A stretch of 64,000 nt of DNA from contig NZ_KZ679039.1 of assembly GCF_003024195.1 (NCBI RefSeq), forward strand, positions 598,285 through 662,284, in the 5' to 3' direction. The DNA is from Streptomyces dioscori (GTDB lineage Bacteria; Actinomycetota; Actinomycetes; Streptomycetales; Streptomycetaceae). The first letter of the stretch is position 1. Every line of letters starts with the position of its first letter. Of the stretch, positions 26,292 through 36,193 are shown piece by piece. The notes beneath the pieces were generated by a model, which made no database searches, was not told the DNA's origin, and saw nothing but the letters and a program-made list of their open reading frames with translations. The position numbers and the translations under genes are program-made.

Positions 26292-27490
26292 CGGACATGA
26301 CCAGCACGCCTTCTCTTTCTCTGGCAGAAGCCCGCGCGTTCCTCGCCGAGTTCCCCGTGGTCGACGGGCACAACGACCTGCCCTGGGCGCTGCGCGAGCA
26401 GGTCCGCTACGACATCGGCGCCCGCGACATCGCCGCCGACCAGAGCGCCCACCTGCACACCGACCTGGCGCGGCTGCGCGCGGGCGGCGTCGGCGCGCAG
26501 TACTGGTCGGTGTACGTGCGCTCGGACCTGCCCGGCGCGGTCACGGCGACCCTCGAACAGATCGACTGCGTACGGCAGCTGATCGAGCGCTACCCCGCCG
26601 ATCTGCGCGCCGCCCTGACCGCCGCCGACATGGAGGCGGCACGCGCCGAGGGCCGGATCGCCTCGCTGATGGGCGCCGAGGGCGGCCACTCGATCGACAA
26701 CTCCCTCGCCACCCTGCGAGGCCTGTTCGAACTGGGGGTCCGCTACATGACCCTCACCCACAACGACAACATCGCGTGGGCGGACTCGGCGACCGACGAG
26801 CCGGTCGTCGGCGGCCTGTCGCCGTTCGGCCACGAGGTCGTACGCGAGATGAACCGCCTGGGCATGCTGGTGGACCTCTCCCACGTGGCCGCCACGACCA
26901 TGCGGGACGCGCTGGACACCTCCACCGCGCCGGTGATCTTCTCCCACTCGTCCTCACGCGCGATCTGCGACCACCCGCGCAACATCCCGGACGACGTCCT
27001 GGAGCGCCTGCCCGCCAACGGCGGTGTGGCGATGGTGACGTTCGTGCCGAAGTTCGTCCTCCAGGCCGCCGTCGACTGGACGGAGGCCGCGGACGAGAAC
27101 ATGCGCGAGAAGGGCTTCCACCACCTCGACTCGACCGCCGAGGCGATGAAGGTCCACCAGGCCTTCGAGGAGTCCCACCCCCGCCCGGTCGCGACCGTTC
27201 CGACGGTCGCCGACCACCTCGACCACATGCGTGAGGTGGCGGGCGTCGACCACCTGGGCATCGGCGGCGACTACGACGGCACGGCGTTCACCCCCGACGG
27301 CCTCGGCGACGTCTCCGGCTACCCGAACCTGATCGCGGAACTCCTGGACCGCGGCTGGTCGAAGCCGGACCTCGCCAAGCTGACCTGGCAGAACTCGGTA
27401 CGGGTCCTCTCCGCGGCCGAGGACGTGGCGCGCGACGAGCAGTCCCGCAGGGGCCCGTCGAACGCGACGCTGGAGCAACTGGACGGTTAG
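26288..27490 (+). CDS. Renal-dipeptidase-like membrane dipeptidase (M19), Sco3058 orthologue
   Basis: 400 aa from GTG 26288 overlapping the purE stop; ATG 26297 has better spacing to GGAAAG and is possible. M19 metallopeptidase with binuclear zinc site: [38 protein letters not shown] and GIGGDYDG. The S. coelicolor protein Sco3058 is the structurally characterised close relative of human renal dipeptidase, acting on L,D- and L,L-dipeptides. There is no signal peptide, so it is probably cytoplasmic. Its stop overlaps the stop of the convergent methyltransferase gene by four bases. Confidence 0.95.
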   Translation: MTDMTSTPSLSLAEARAFLAEFPVVDGHNDLPWALREQVRYDIGARDIAADQSAHLHTDLARLRAGGVGAQYWSVYVRSDLPGAVTATLEQIDCVRQLIERYPADLRAALTAADMEAARAEGRIASLMGAEGGHSIDNSLATLRGLFELGVRYMTLTHNDNIAWADSATDEPVVGGLSPFGHEVVREMNRLGMLVDLSHVAATTMRDALDTSTAPVIFSHSSSRAICDHPRNIPDDVLERLPANGGVAMVTFVPKFVLQAAVDWTEAADENMREKGFHHLDSTAEAMKVHQAFEESHPRPVATVPTVADHLDHMREVAGVDHLGIGGDYDGTAFTPDGLGDVSGYPNLIAELLDRGWSKPDLAKLTWQNSVRVLSAAEDVARDEQSRRGPSNATLEQLDG

Positions 27491-28722
27491 GACAGGTCCT
27501 GGTCGCCGGGTGCGGTGACGGGGTGCCCCAGGAGCATGGCCGGGGCGCCCTGCACCCGCGTCAGGAACACGGTCGCGGAGTGCGGCCCCTGCGGCTTCAC
27601 CTTGCGCCGCAGCTCCTCCGGCTCGACCGCCGACCCGCGCTTCTTCACGGTCAGGATGCCCACCTCACGCTGCCGCAGCAGCGCCTTGAGCTTCTTGACG
27701 CCGAAGGGGAGCTGGTCGGTGATCTCGTAGGCCGTCGCGTACGGCGTGGCCGTCACGGAGTCCGCGGTCACGTAGGCGATGGTCTCGTCGATCAGCCCTC
27801 CGCCGTCCAGCTCCGCGGCCACCTCGGCGACCAGATGCGCGCGGATGACGGCACCGTCGGGCTCGTACAGGAAACGCCCCACGGGCCGCACCGCCGGGTC
27901 GGGCAGTCCGCGGCCGAGGAGGGTGCGCGGGCCGGGCAGCAGGGTCGCGCGGACCGAGCCCGCCTCCCCGGTGCCGAACCACAGCACGGCCTCCTTCACG
28001 TCCCCGGCGTCCGAGATCCACTCGGCCCCGGCCTCGGTGGGCACGGCCTCGTGCGGAATGCCGGGGGCGATCTTCAGCGCGGCGAGAGGTGCCTTGAGGG
28101 CCGCCCGGACGGCCCACGACAGCGGCGGTGAGTAGGCCTCGGGGTCGAAGATCCGCCCGCGCCCGCCCCGGCGCCCCGGATCCACGAACACGGCGTCGTA
28201 CCCGGCCGTGTCGACCTCGGTGACATCGGCCTTGCGCACCTCGATCAGCTCCGCCAGCCCGAGCGCCTCGGCGTTGGCGCGCGCCACGGCCGCCGTCAGC
28301 GGGTCCCGGTCGACGGCCAGGACCCGGATCCCGGCACGGGCGAGCGCGATCGCGTCACCGCCGATGCCGCAGCACAGGTCGGCCACGGACCGCACCCCGA
28401 GTTCCCCGAACCGCGCGGCACGGTACGCGGCCACGCTCGCCCGGGTCGACTGCTCGACCCCGTTGGGCGTGAAGAACATCCGAGCCGCGTCCGCCGCCCC
28501 GAACTTCGCGACGGCCCGCTGCCGCAGCCGCGCCTGCCCGAGCGCGGCCGACACGAGCCCGACGGGATGCGTACGCCGCAGCCGCGTCGCCACGGCCAGT
28601 TCCTGGGCCGGTTCGGTACCGCGCACCTCGTCGAGCAGGGCATGCCCCTCGGGCGTACGCAGAGCGGCGAAGGAGGCGAGCGGGGAGGCCGGTGGAGAGG
28701 CCAGGGGATCGAGGTCGTTCAC
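27487..28722 (-). CDS. Class I SAM-dependent methyltransferase with THUMP-like C terminus
   Basis: 411 aa from GTG 28720-28722 ([11 protein letters not shown]). Motif I is [19 protein letters not shown], followed by VLAVDRDP and a [15 protein letters not shown] segment in place of NPPY. The N-terminal helical region ([40 protein letters not shown]) and the C-terminal [24 protein letters not shown] match a conserved actinobacterial methyltransferase family whose substrate is probably RNA but is not established. It converges on the dipeptidase gene with overlapping stops. Confidence 0.85.
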   Translation of the reverse strand: MNDLDPLASPPASPLASFAALRTPEGHALLDEVRGTEPAQELAVATRLRRTHPVGLVSAALGQARLRQRAVAKFGAADAARMFFTPNGVEQSTRASVAAYRAARFGELGVRSVADLCCGIGGDAIALARAGIRVLAVDRDPLTAAVARANAEALGLAELIEVRKADVTEVDTAGYDAVFVDPGRRGGRGRIFDPEAYSPPLSWAVRAALKAPLAALKIAPGIPHEAVPTEAGAEWISDAGDVKEAVLWFGTGEAGSVRATLLPGPRTLLGRGLPDPAVRPVGRFLYEPDGAVIRAHLVAEVAAELDGGGLIDETIAYVTADSVTATPYATAYEITDQLPFGVKKLKALLRQREVGILTVKKRGSAVEPEELRRKVKPQGPHSATVFLTRVQGAPAMLLGHPVTAPGDQDLS

Positions 28723-28812
28723 CGCCCCATTGTGGGCCAGTCGGTGGACGGCACGCGCGCGACGGCGGTGTCGCCCCGGAGAAGGGCACTTGACCTGCAA
28801 GTATCCGGCCCC

Positions 28813-29871
28813 ATGCGACTTGTAAGACAAGCTGACAGCGCCCCGAAAGGGGCGCGGGGAACTGCGCGGCTCGCCCCCACCGGCCCGCAGCCGACTGTCC
28901 GTCCGTCCCACGCGGCGGCCCGCACGGCCCTGACCCCGCTGGCAGCCACGGCCAGTGCCCCGTCAGGGGCGCGGGGAACTGCGCGGCTGACCCCCACCGG
29001 CCGGCCGTCGACCGCTCACCGCTCCCGCGCGGCGGTACGCGCAACCTTGACCCTGCTGGCAGCCACCGCGATGGCAACGGGCTGCATGGCGCCGGCCCCC
29101 AAGGACACCAAGCCGGCCGCAGGCCAGCAGGCAGCGGCCGAGCTCCGCCAGGAACAACGCGCCCACGCCGCCGCGGTGAAGAGATGGGGCCTGCCCAAGG
29201 CCCCCCTGCCCGCCCCGCCCGCCCCGGCGAAGAAGCCGCACATCGACACCCGTGACGGGTTCGAGGTGGACGACCACGAAGGACTGCCGCCCGTCTTCAC
29301 GACGATCCCCACCAAGGACAAGGTCGTCTTCCTCACCATCGACGACGGCGCCGAGAAGGACCCGGCGTTCCTGCGGATGATGAGCGAGCTGAAGATCCCG
29401 TACACCGCGTTCCTCAGTGACTACCTGGTCAAGGAGGACTACGGGTACTTCAAGAAGATGCAGGCCGCAGGGGTGTCGCTGAACAACCACACCCTCCACC
29501 ACCGCTTCATGCCGGGCCTGTCGTACGCCGCGCAGAAGCGTGAGATCTGCGGGATGCAGGACGTGATCGAGAAGCGGTACGGAAAGCGGCCCACGCTCTT
29601 CCGCCCGCCGTTCGGCAACTACAACGAGGACACCCTGCGGGCCGCCAAGGCCTGCGGCATCAAGGCGGCCCCCCTCTGGAACGAGGAGGTCTTCGTCGAC
29701 CGCTGGGAGTACCGGGAGTGGGACCGCGACCTGCGCCCCGGAGACATCGTTCTCAGCCATTTCCGCGGCAAGGAGGACTGGGAGGGCACGATGCCCGACA
29801 TGGTCCGCCGCTTCCTGAAGCTGATCACCGACAAGGGGTACGCGGTGGCACGCCTGGAGGACTACCTGTGA
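28813..29871 (+). CDS. Lipoprotein polysaccharide deacetylase (NodB domain), copy 1
   Basis: 352 aa from ATG 28813. The lipobox MATGC lies unusually deep (around residue 90) because residues 10-87 are encoded by a 117-bp tandem duplication that includes an intergenic repeat; a start inside this region would give a normal lipoprotein signal. NodB motifs: TIDDG, NHTLHH, RPPFGNYNEDTL, an aromatic/acidic DRWEYREWDRD and GDIVLSHF. It should remove acetyl groups from a cell-wall or surface polysaccharide. Its TGA overlaps the GTG of a paralogous second gene. Confidence 0.85.
   Translation: MRLVRQADSAPKGARGTARLAPTGPQPTVRPSHAAARTALTPLAATASAPSGARGTARLTPTGRPSTAHRSRAAVRATLTLLAATAMATGCMAPAPKDTKPAAGQQAAAELRQEQRAHAAAVKRWGLPKAPLPAPPAPAKKPHIDTRDGFEVDDHEGLPPVFTTIPTKDKVVFLTIDDGAEKDPAFLRMMSELKIPYTAFLSDYLVKEDYGYFKKMQAAGVSLNNHTLHHRFMPGLSYAAQKREICGMQDVIEKRYGKRPTLFRPPFGNYNEDTLRAAKACGIKAAPLWNEEVFVDRWEYREWDRDLRPGDIVLSHFRGKEDWEGTMPDMVRRFLKLITDKGYAVARLEDYL
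28840..29073 (+). repeat. 117-bp tandem duplication carrying the intergenic repeat
   Basis: Units 28840-28956 and 28957-29073 are in frame (39 codons each). Each begins GCCCCG and contains AGGGGCGCGGGGAACTGCGC followed by a stretch encoding part of a hydrophobic signal segment (ALTPLAATAS versus LTLLAATAM). The translated units share GARGTARL(A/T)PTG. Confidence 0.88.
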
Positions 29872-30650
29872 GGCGCCGGGGGGCCACCGCCGCACTGCTG
29901 GCAGGCGTGCTCTGTCTCGCGGGCTGCGCGCAGTCCGTGGACCCCATCGAGCGGCTGGGCAAGAAGGCGGCGGAGAAGGTACGTACACACGGGCCGCCGG
30001 AGGACGCGTACCGCCGCTGGGGGCTGAGCGCCCCGCTCGCCGCGGCGCCGGACCCGTCCGTCCGGCGGCCCGCCTTACGGGCCGCGGGGCCCGGCCTGCC
30101 GCCCGTGGTGTCCCGCGTCCCGACCCGCGACAAGGTCGTCTTCCTGACCTTCGACGACGGCGCGGAGAGGGATCCGCGGTTCGTCGACATGGTGCGGGAG
30201 CTGCGGCTGCCGGTGAGCGTGTTCCTCACGGACAGCGTCGTGGGGCCGGGGTACGCGCACTTCGGGCGGCTGCGGGCGGTCGGTGCGAGCGTGCAGAACC
30301 ACACGCTCGACCATCCGTACCTGCCGGGGCTGCCGTACGAGGGGCAGCGGGCGGAGATCTGCGGTCAGCAGGAGAAGCTGAAGCAGCGGTTCGGGATCCG
30401 GCCCCGGCTGTTCCGGCCGCCGTACGGGGAGTACGACGACGACACGCTGCGGGCGGCGGGGGATTGCGGGATCGCCGCGGTCGTTCTGTGGCGGGACGCT
30501 GCGCTGCTGCGGGCGGGGGACATTCTTCACTGTCCGGAGGGGGAGGTGGAGGGGGCGGGGGGTGGTTCGTTGACGGGGGCGACCACCGGGATGCTGCGCC
30601 GCATCCAGGAACAGGGGTTCGCCGTGGCCCGTCTGGAGGACTACCTGTAG
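29868..30650 (+). CDS. Lipoprotein polysaccharide deacetylase (NodB domain), copy 2
   Basis: 260 aa from GTG 29868, overlapping the stop of copy 1. A lipobox (LCLAGC) is at about residue 22. TFDDG, NHTLDH and RPPYGEYDDDTL are intact, but the region after ALWRD-type sequence is shortened: the DRWEYREW segment of copy 1 is missing and GDIVLSHF is replaced by GDILHCPEG, so activity may be reduced or altered. Both copies end in ARLEDYL, showing tandem duplication. One rare TTA leucine codon (30075-30077) makes translation dependent on the bldA tRNA. Confidence 0.85.
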   Translation: MRRRGATAALLAGVLCLAGCAQSVDPIERLGKKAAEKVRTHGPPEDAYRRWGLSAPLAAAPDPSVRRPALRAAGPGLPPVVSRVPTRDKVVFLTFDDGAERDPRFVDMVRELRLPVSVFLTDSVVGPGYAHFGRLRAVGASVQNHTLDHPYLPGLPYEGQRAEICGQQEKLKQRFGIRPRLFRPPYGEYDDDTLRAAGDCGIAAVVLWRDAALLRAGDILHCPEGEVEGAGGGSLTGATTGMLRRIQEQGFAVARLEDYL

Positions 30651-30729
30651 GCGCCCCAGGGCTTTCCTCGCCCCCGCCGCCCCTACCCTCCCCGTCACCG
30701 CATGGGGGCTTCGCCCCCTCGCCCCCTTT

Positions 30730-30779
30730 TGCGCAGTTCCCCGCGAGCCTAGGTACCTAGGGGCGCGGGGAACTGCGCA
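30730..30779. repeat. 50-bp near-perfect palindrome built from two inverted repeat cores
   Basis: TGCGCAGTTCCCCGCG and its exact complement flank the perfect palindrome CCTAGGTACCTAGG; only two of 25 pairs mismatch. Just upstream is a GGGGGCTTCGCCCCC hairpin and CCCCTTTT. It probably terminates the deacetylase transcript. Confidence 0.85.
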
Positions 30780-30865
30780 CATCTTTTGGGCTCGCCCCCA
30801 CCCTGCCGCGGGCGTGATCCACCCCTGTTCCGACCCGTCGAGATACGCCCAACCGCCGGAGGCAA

Positions 30866-30892
30866 CTGGCACTCCGCTTGACCGAGTGCTAA
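30866..30892 (+). promoter_or_regulatory. CIRCE element 1 (HrcA operator)
   Basis: CTGGCACTC-N9-GAGTGCTAA, one mismatch from a perfect inverted repeat and close to the CIRCE consensus TTAGCACTC-N9-GAGTGCTAA. It overlaps the -35 of the groES promoter. Confidence 0.92.
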
Positions 30893-30907
30893 TCGCAGTC
30901 ATAGTCT
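30878..30907 (+). promoter_or_regulatory. groES-groEL1 vegetative promoter
   Basis: TTGACC, 18-bp spacer, TAGTCT (30902-30907). The predicted start point falls at about 30914, inside CIRCE element 2, so HrcA bound at both elements would cover the whole promoter. The leader to the groES GTG is about 120 nt. Confidence 0.75.
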
Positions 30908-30912
30908 CGGCT

Positions 30913-30939
30913 CTGGCACTCACCGCAGGAGAGTGCCAA
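30913..30939 (+). promoter_or_regulatory. CIRCE element 2 (HrcA operator)
   Basis: CTGGCACTC-N9-GAGTGCCAA, 20 bp downstream of element 1, across the predicted transcription start. Confidence 0.9.
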
Positions 30940-31036
30940 TAGCGACGGGCAGGTCCGGCACCCGCGACGACGGATCCACCTGGTCGCCACCTCAGACAGT
31001 TAACCCCGTGAGATCTCCGAAGGGGGAGGTCGGATC

Positions 31037-31345
31037 GTGACGACCACCAGCTCCAAGGTTGCCATCAAGCCGCTTGAGGACCGCATTGTGGTCCAGCCGC
31101 TCGACGCCGAGCAGACCACCGCCTCTGGCCTGGTCATTCCGGACACGGCGAAGGAGAAGCCCCAGGAGGGCGTCGTCCTGGCCGTTGGTCCGGGCCGCTT
31201 CGAGAACGGCGAGCGGCTTCCGCTCGACGTGAAGACCGGCGACATCGTGCTCTACAGCAAGTACGGCGGCACCGAAGTGAAGTACAACGGCGAGGAGTAC
31301 CTCGTCCTCTCGGCTCGCGACGTACTCGCGATCATCGAGAAGTAA
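31037..31345 (+). CDS. groES: Co-chaperonin GroES
   Basis: 102 aa from GTG 31037, preceded by [41 protein letters not shown] is split over the typical mobile loop, and [21 protein letters not shown] and [13 protein letters not shown] complete the fold. It caps the GroEL ring during protein folding. It is expressed from a CIRCE-regulated promoter with groEL1; a terminator-like hairpin lies between the two genes, which could raise the GroES:GroEL ratio. Confidence 0.97.
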   Translation: MTTTSSKVAIKPLEDRIVVQPLDAEQTTASGLVIPDTAKEKPQEGVVLAVGPGRFENGERLPLDVKTGDIVLYSKYGGTEVKYNGEEYLVLSARDVLAIIEK

Positions 31346-31410
31346 TTCACCCAGGTTTGCTTTGAACTGCGCCCCTGGCCCCAGCGAGTACTCGACACGA
31401 GTACTAAAAA

Positions 31411-31442
31411 GCGCCGGGTGCCCGGGGCGCCGTTCGTTTTTT
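31411..31442 (+). terminator. Terminator/attenuator between groES and groEL1
   Basis: GCGCCGGG-TG-CCC-GG-GGCGC hairpin with a small bulge, then CGTTCGTTTTTT. It follows a CGAGTACTCG palindrome (31385-31394). Read-through would be required for groEL1 unless it has its own promoter. Confidence 0.7.
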
Positions 31443-31453
31443 GAGAGGACTGA

Positions 31454-33088
<1,635 letters not shown>

Positions 33089-33130
33089 TCGCTTCGCCGG
33101 AAGCGCGGTTGTTTTTTGACCGCGGGCTCG

Positions 33131-33207
33131 GTGGGGGCTGGTCGCGCCCACGCGGCGGAGCCGCACATGGATACGGCCCCGCGCCCCTGACGGGGCGCGG
33201 TGCAACT
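33131..33207. repeat. Interrupted intergenic repeat after groEL1
   Basis: GTGGGGGCTGGTCGCGC begins as a normal copy, is interrupted by about 30 bp including GCGGCGGAGCCGC, and resumes as CCGCGCCCCTGACGGGGCGCGG. It looks like a diverged or insertion-split copy. Confidence 0.65.
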
Positions 33208-33221
33208 GAGCCAGTACCTGA

Positions 33222-33261
33222 CGAAGGCCCGGTAACCGTTTCGACGGGTACCGGGCCTTCG
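33222..33261. terminator. Bidirectional terminator between groEL1 and SDR gene
   Basis: Perfect 13-bp outer arms CGAAGGCCCGGTA / TACCGGGCCTTCG with additional inner pairing. It lies between convergent genes. Confidence 0.85.
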
Positions 33262-33303
33262 TGCTGTCACAGTCGATGTCAGGGCCTAACGGCAGCAACG
33301 CGT

Positions 33304-34077
33304 TCACTTCGGGCCGTACTTGCGGCCCGTCTTCGAGCTGATGCCGCTGAGCAGGCCTCTCGGGGTCACCTTCGCCACGCCCATCAGGGCCTTGTAGCGC
33401 GGGTCCGGGATCGACAGGGACTTGTCGCGGGCCAGGTCCGCCAGCGCGGCCGTGACCACCTTGTCGGCGTCCAGCCACATCCAGTTGGGGATGTTGTCCG
33501 TGCCCATCCCGGCCCGCTCGTGGAACTCGGTCCGCACGAAGCCGGGGCACAGCGCCATCAGCCGGACGCCGCTGCCCGCCAGATCCTTCGCCACTCCTTG
33601 CGTGAACTGCACGACCCACGCCTTCGACGCCCCGTACGTGCCGCGCGGCAGGAACGCGGCCGTCGACGCCACGTTGACGACCCCGCCGCGCCCGCGCTCC
33701 CGCATGGCCTCGGCCGCCGCCGAGGTGAGCCGGAGCACCGCCTCGCAGTGCACCTTGAGCATCTTCAGCTCGTCCGCCATCGGTACGTCCAGATAGAGGC
33801 CCTTGTTGCCGAAGCCCGCGTTGTTGACGAGCAGGTCGACCGCGTGTTTGCGGTCCGAGACGCGGGCGGCCACCGCTTCGATGCCCTCGTCCGTCGCCAG
33901 GTCCGCCGCCAGCACCTCCGCCTCGATGCCGTGCCGGTCGTGCAGTTCCGTCGCCTGCTCGCCGAGCCGCTTGGTGTCACGCGCGACCAGCACGAGGTTG
34001 TGCCCGTCGGCGGCCAGCCGCCGTGCGAAGGCGGCACCGATGCCCGCTGTCGATCCCGTAATCAAAGCCGTTGTCAT
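33304..34077 (-). CDS. Short-chain dehydrogenase/reductase
   Basis: 257 aa. NAD(P)-binding TALITGSTAGIGAAFA, LLVNNAGFGNKG, catalytic Ser in VNVASTAAF, and YGASK (Tyr/Lys) define a classical SDR. VARDTKR after beta-2 suggests NADP(H). The substrate cannot be told. It starts 9 bp after the MOSC gene on the same strand, so the two form an operon. A strong bidirectional terminator separates its end from groEL1. Confidence 0.93.
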   Translation of the reverse strand: MTTALITGSTAGIGAAFARRLAADGHNLVLVARDTKRLGEQATELHDRHGIEAEVLAADLATDEGIEAVAARVSDRKHAVDLLVNNAGFGNKGLYLDVPMADELKMLKVHCEAVLRLTSAAAEAMRERGRGGVVNVASTAAFLPRGTYGASKAWVVQFTQGVAKDLAGSGVRLMALCPGFVRTEFHERAGMGTDNIPNWMWLDADKVVTAALADLARDKSLSIPDPRYKALMGVAKVTPRGLLSGISSKTGRKYGPK

Positions 34078-34086
34078 GGCCCAAGG

Positions 34087-34758
34087 TTAGTGACCGCCGT
34101 ACTTCTCGACGTACCTCAGCGCCGTCTCCCGTGTCTCCGGGTGCAGGGCGTCGCCCGCCGCCAGCACCCGCGGCAGCAGCGTCCGTTCGAGCGTGACCGC
34201 GCGGAACTGCAGGGCGGCGGTGACCTCGTGGTCCGGCCGGTGCACGATCTCGATCGGATCGCCCGCCCGTATCTCCCCGGGTTCGATCACCCGCAGGTAC
34301 GCGCCCGTCGCCCCCTTCTGTGTGAACCGCCTGACCCAGCCCTTCTCGCCCAGGTGGCCCTGGAAGGTGAGGCAGGGGATCCGGCCGGACGTCACTTCGA
34401 GCACGAGCTCGGAGCCGATGCGCCAGCGCTCCCCGATCTTCGCCCCGGACACGTCGATGCCCTCGGTCGTGAGGTTCTCCCCGAACATCCCGCTGGACAG
34501 GGGGCGCCCCAGCTCGCGTTCCCAGTCGTCCAGGTCCTCGCGCGCGAAGGCGTACACCGCCTGGTCGTCGCCGCCGTGGTGTCGCCGCTCGCACACCGCG
34601 TCCCCGGCGAGACCGCTCCCGCCGACGCCCTTGGGACCGGGCGCGGCGACCCGGACCGGCCCGTCCGCCGGCCGCTTGTGGATCCCGGTCACGCCCTCGG
34701 CCTGGTCCGTGTAGTCGACGGCCTCGGGCCGCCCCAGATTCAGAGACAGAAGCTTCAT
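34087..34758 (-). CDS. MOSC-domain protein
   Basis: 223 aa. The N-terminal beta segment (MKLLSLNLGRPEAVDY) and the MOSC core (GGSGLAGDAVCERRHHGGDDQAVYAFA, FGENLTTEGIDVSGAKIGERWRIG, LEVTSGRIPCLTFQGHLG with the conserved Cys) match the YiiM-like branch of molybdenum-cofactor sulfurase C-terminal domains. Such proteins can reduce N-hydroxylated compounds or handle sulfur; substrate unknown. The ATG lies six bases from TAGCGT with no ribosome-binding site, suggesting a leaderless transcript divergent from the LysR gene. Confidence 0.9.
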   Translation of the reverse strand: MKLLSLNLGRPEAVDYTDQAEGVTGIHKRPADGPVRVAAPGPKGVGGSGLAGDAVCERRHHGGDDQAVYAFAREDLDDWERELGRPLSSGMFGENLTTEGIDVSGAKIGERWRIGSELVLEVTSGRIPCLTFQGHLGEKGWVRRFTQKGATGAYLRVIEPGEIRAGDPIEIVHRPDHEVTAALQFRAVTLERTLLPRVLAAGDALHPETRETALRYVEKYGGH

Positions 34759-34838
34759 GGAGGCACGCTAGGCGATCCGGGCCAAAAGCGTCGACGCGAT
34801 ATTCGTCGTCTTATCCAAGATTCGCTTATGCTCGAAGG

Positions 34839-35753
34839 GTGATCGAGGCCCGACATCTGCGCGTCCTGCGTGCCGTCTCCGCCACCGGCTCCTTCTCGGC
34901 GGCGGGGCGCGAACTGGGCTGCACCCAGCCCGCCGTCAGCCAGCAGATGAAGGCACTCGAAGCATCCGTCGGTACACCGCTGCTCATCCGCACCGGCCGT
35001 GAGATGCGGCTGACGCAGGCCGGTGAGGCTCTCACCCGGCACGCGGCGGGCATCATCGCCGGGCTGACCGCCGCCGAGGAGGAGGTCGCCGCGATCGCGG
35101 GGCTGCGCGCGGGCCGGGTGCGCCTGGTGTCGTTCCCCAGCGGGAGCTCCACGCTCGTACCGACCGCGCTCGCCGCCCTGCGCGCCGCCCACCCCGGCAC
35201 CCGGGTCTCCCTGGAGGAGGCCGAACCGCCGCGCTCCGTGGAGATGCTGCGCGAGGGCGACTGCGACGTGACCCTCGCCTTCCGGTACGAGGGCGCGGCC
35301 ACCGCGGCGGGTTCGGCGGGCGCGGAGGAGTGGGACGACCTGGTGGTCCGGCCGCTGCTCACGGACCGGCTCGTCGGTCTTGTCCCCGAGGGGCACCGGC
35401 TGGCCCGGGCGGGCACGGTCGCCATCGGCGACCTCGCCGACGAGCCGTGGATCGCCGGCTGCCCGCGCTGCCGGGCCCAGCTGGTCGAGGTCTGCGAGAG
35501 CGCGGGCTTCACCCCGCGCATCGACTTCGCGACCGACGACTATCCGGCGGTGGTCGGTCTGGTCGGGGCGGGGCTCGGGGTCGCGGTCCTGCCCGAACTG
35601 GCCATCGAATCCGTACGCCCCAAAGGTGCACGCACAGTGACGGTGGAGCCCGCGCTGCGACGGGAGATCGTCGCGCTCACACTGCCGGATCTGGCCCAGG
35701 TGCCCGCCGTGGCGGCCACGCTGGACCAGTTGGCCAGAGCCGCGGCTCGCTGA
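34839..35753 (+). CDS. LysR-family transcriptional regulator
   Basis: 304 aa from GTG 34839 (VIEARHLRVLRAVSATGSFSAAGRELGCTQPAVSQQ). The winged helix-turn-helix lies at about 3-62 and is followed by a periplasmic-binding-like effector domain with two cysteines (AGCPRCRAQLV). It is divergent from the MOSC-SDR pair across about 80 bp, which suggests that it controls them. A TATGCT hexamer ends six bases before the start, with no Shine-Dalgarno sequence: probably leaderless. Confidence 0.94.
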   Translation: MIEARHLRVLRAVSATGSFSAAGRELGCTQPAVSQQMKALEASVGTPLLIRTGREMRLTQAGEALTRHAAGIIAGLTAAEEEVAAIAGLRAGRVRLVSFPSGSSTLVPTALAALRAAHPGTRVSLEEAEPPRSVEMLREGDCDVTLAFRYEGAATAAGSAGAEEWDDLVVRPLLTDRLVGLVPEGHRLARAGTVAIGDLADEPWIAGCPRCRAQLVEVCESAGFTPRIDFATDDYPAVVGLVGAGLGVAVLPELAIESVRPKGARTVTVEPALRREIVALTLPDLAQVPAVAATLDQLARAAAR

Positions 35754-35835
35754 ACCCGGTTCTACGGGGTTCGGTTCCGCGGGATCCTGGTCCTAGAGGG
35801 CGCGGGGTATGCCTTGGGGGACATGAAGAAGGGGC

Positions 35836-35849
35836 ACACGCGCGCGTGT
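35836..35849. terminator. Perfect 14-bp palindrome between LysR gene and whiD
   Basis: ACACGCGCGCGTGT in the gap between the convergent LysR and whiD genes. It may be a weak terminator; no T-run. Confidence 0.35.
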
Positions 35850-35869
35850 CGGTCCGGAGAAACGTTCCT

Positions 35870-36193
35870 TCAGTGGTGTGACGGGTCGCCCCCGCTCGAC
35901 GCCGAGACCAGGCGGTTGCGCGCCCGTCCCATGAGTTCCTCGCGCTCGTCCTCGGTCAGGCCGCCCCACACGCCGTACGGCTCGCGCACCGCCAGCGCGT
36001 GCGCAGCGCACTCCGCTCGCACCGGGCACCGCATGCAGACCTCTTTGGCCGAGTTCTCACGAGCGCTCCGTGCCGCACCGCGCTCGCCCTCCGGGTGAAA
36101 GAAGAGCGAGCTGTCGACCCCGCGGCACGCCGCGAGGAGCTGCCAGTCCCACAGATCCGCGTTCGGTCCGGGAAGGCGGGAGAAATCTGCCAT
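35870..36193 (-). CDS. whiD: WhiB-like iron-sulfur regulator WhiD
   Basis: 107 aa, ATG 36191-36193 with AGGGGAC upstream. Four cysteines (AACRGVD, then CMRCPVRAEC) bind a [4Fe-4S] cluster in the Wbl family; the G(V/I)WGG turn (YGVWGGLTEDERE) and a basic C terminus follow. WhiD is needed for spore maturation in Streptomyces; identity here rests on length, sequence and its position next to bldM, as in S. coelicolor. The WhiB-like class acts by binding the principal sigma factor region 4. Confidence 0.92.
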   Translation of the reverse strand: MADFSRLPGPNADLWDWQLLAACRGVDSSLFFHPEGERGAARSARENSAKEVCMRCPVRAECAAHALAVREPYGVWGGLTEDEREELMGRARNRLVSASSGGDPSHH

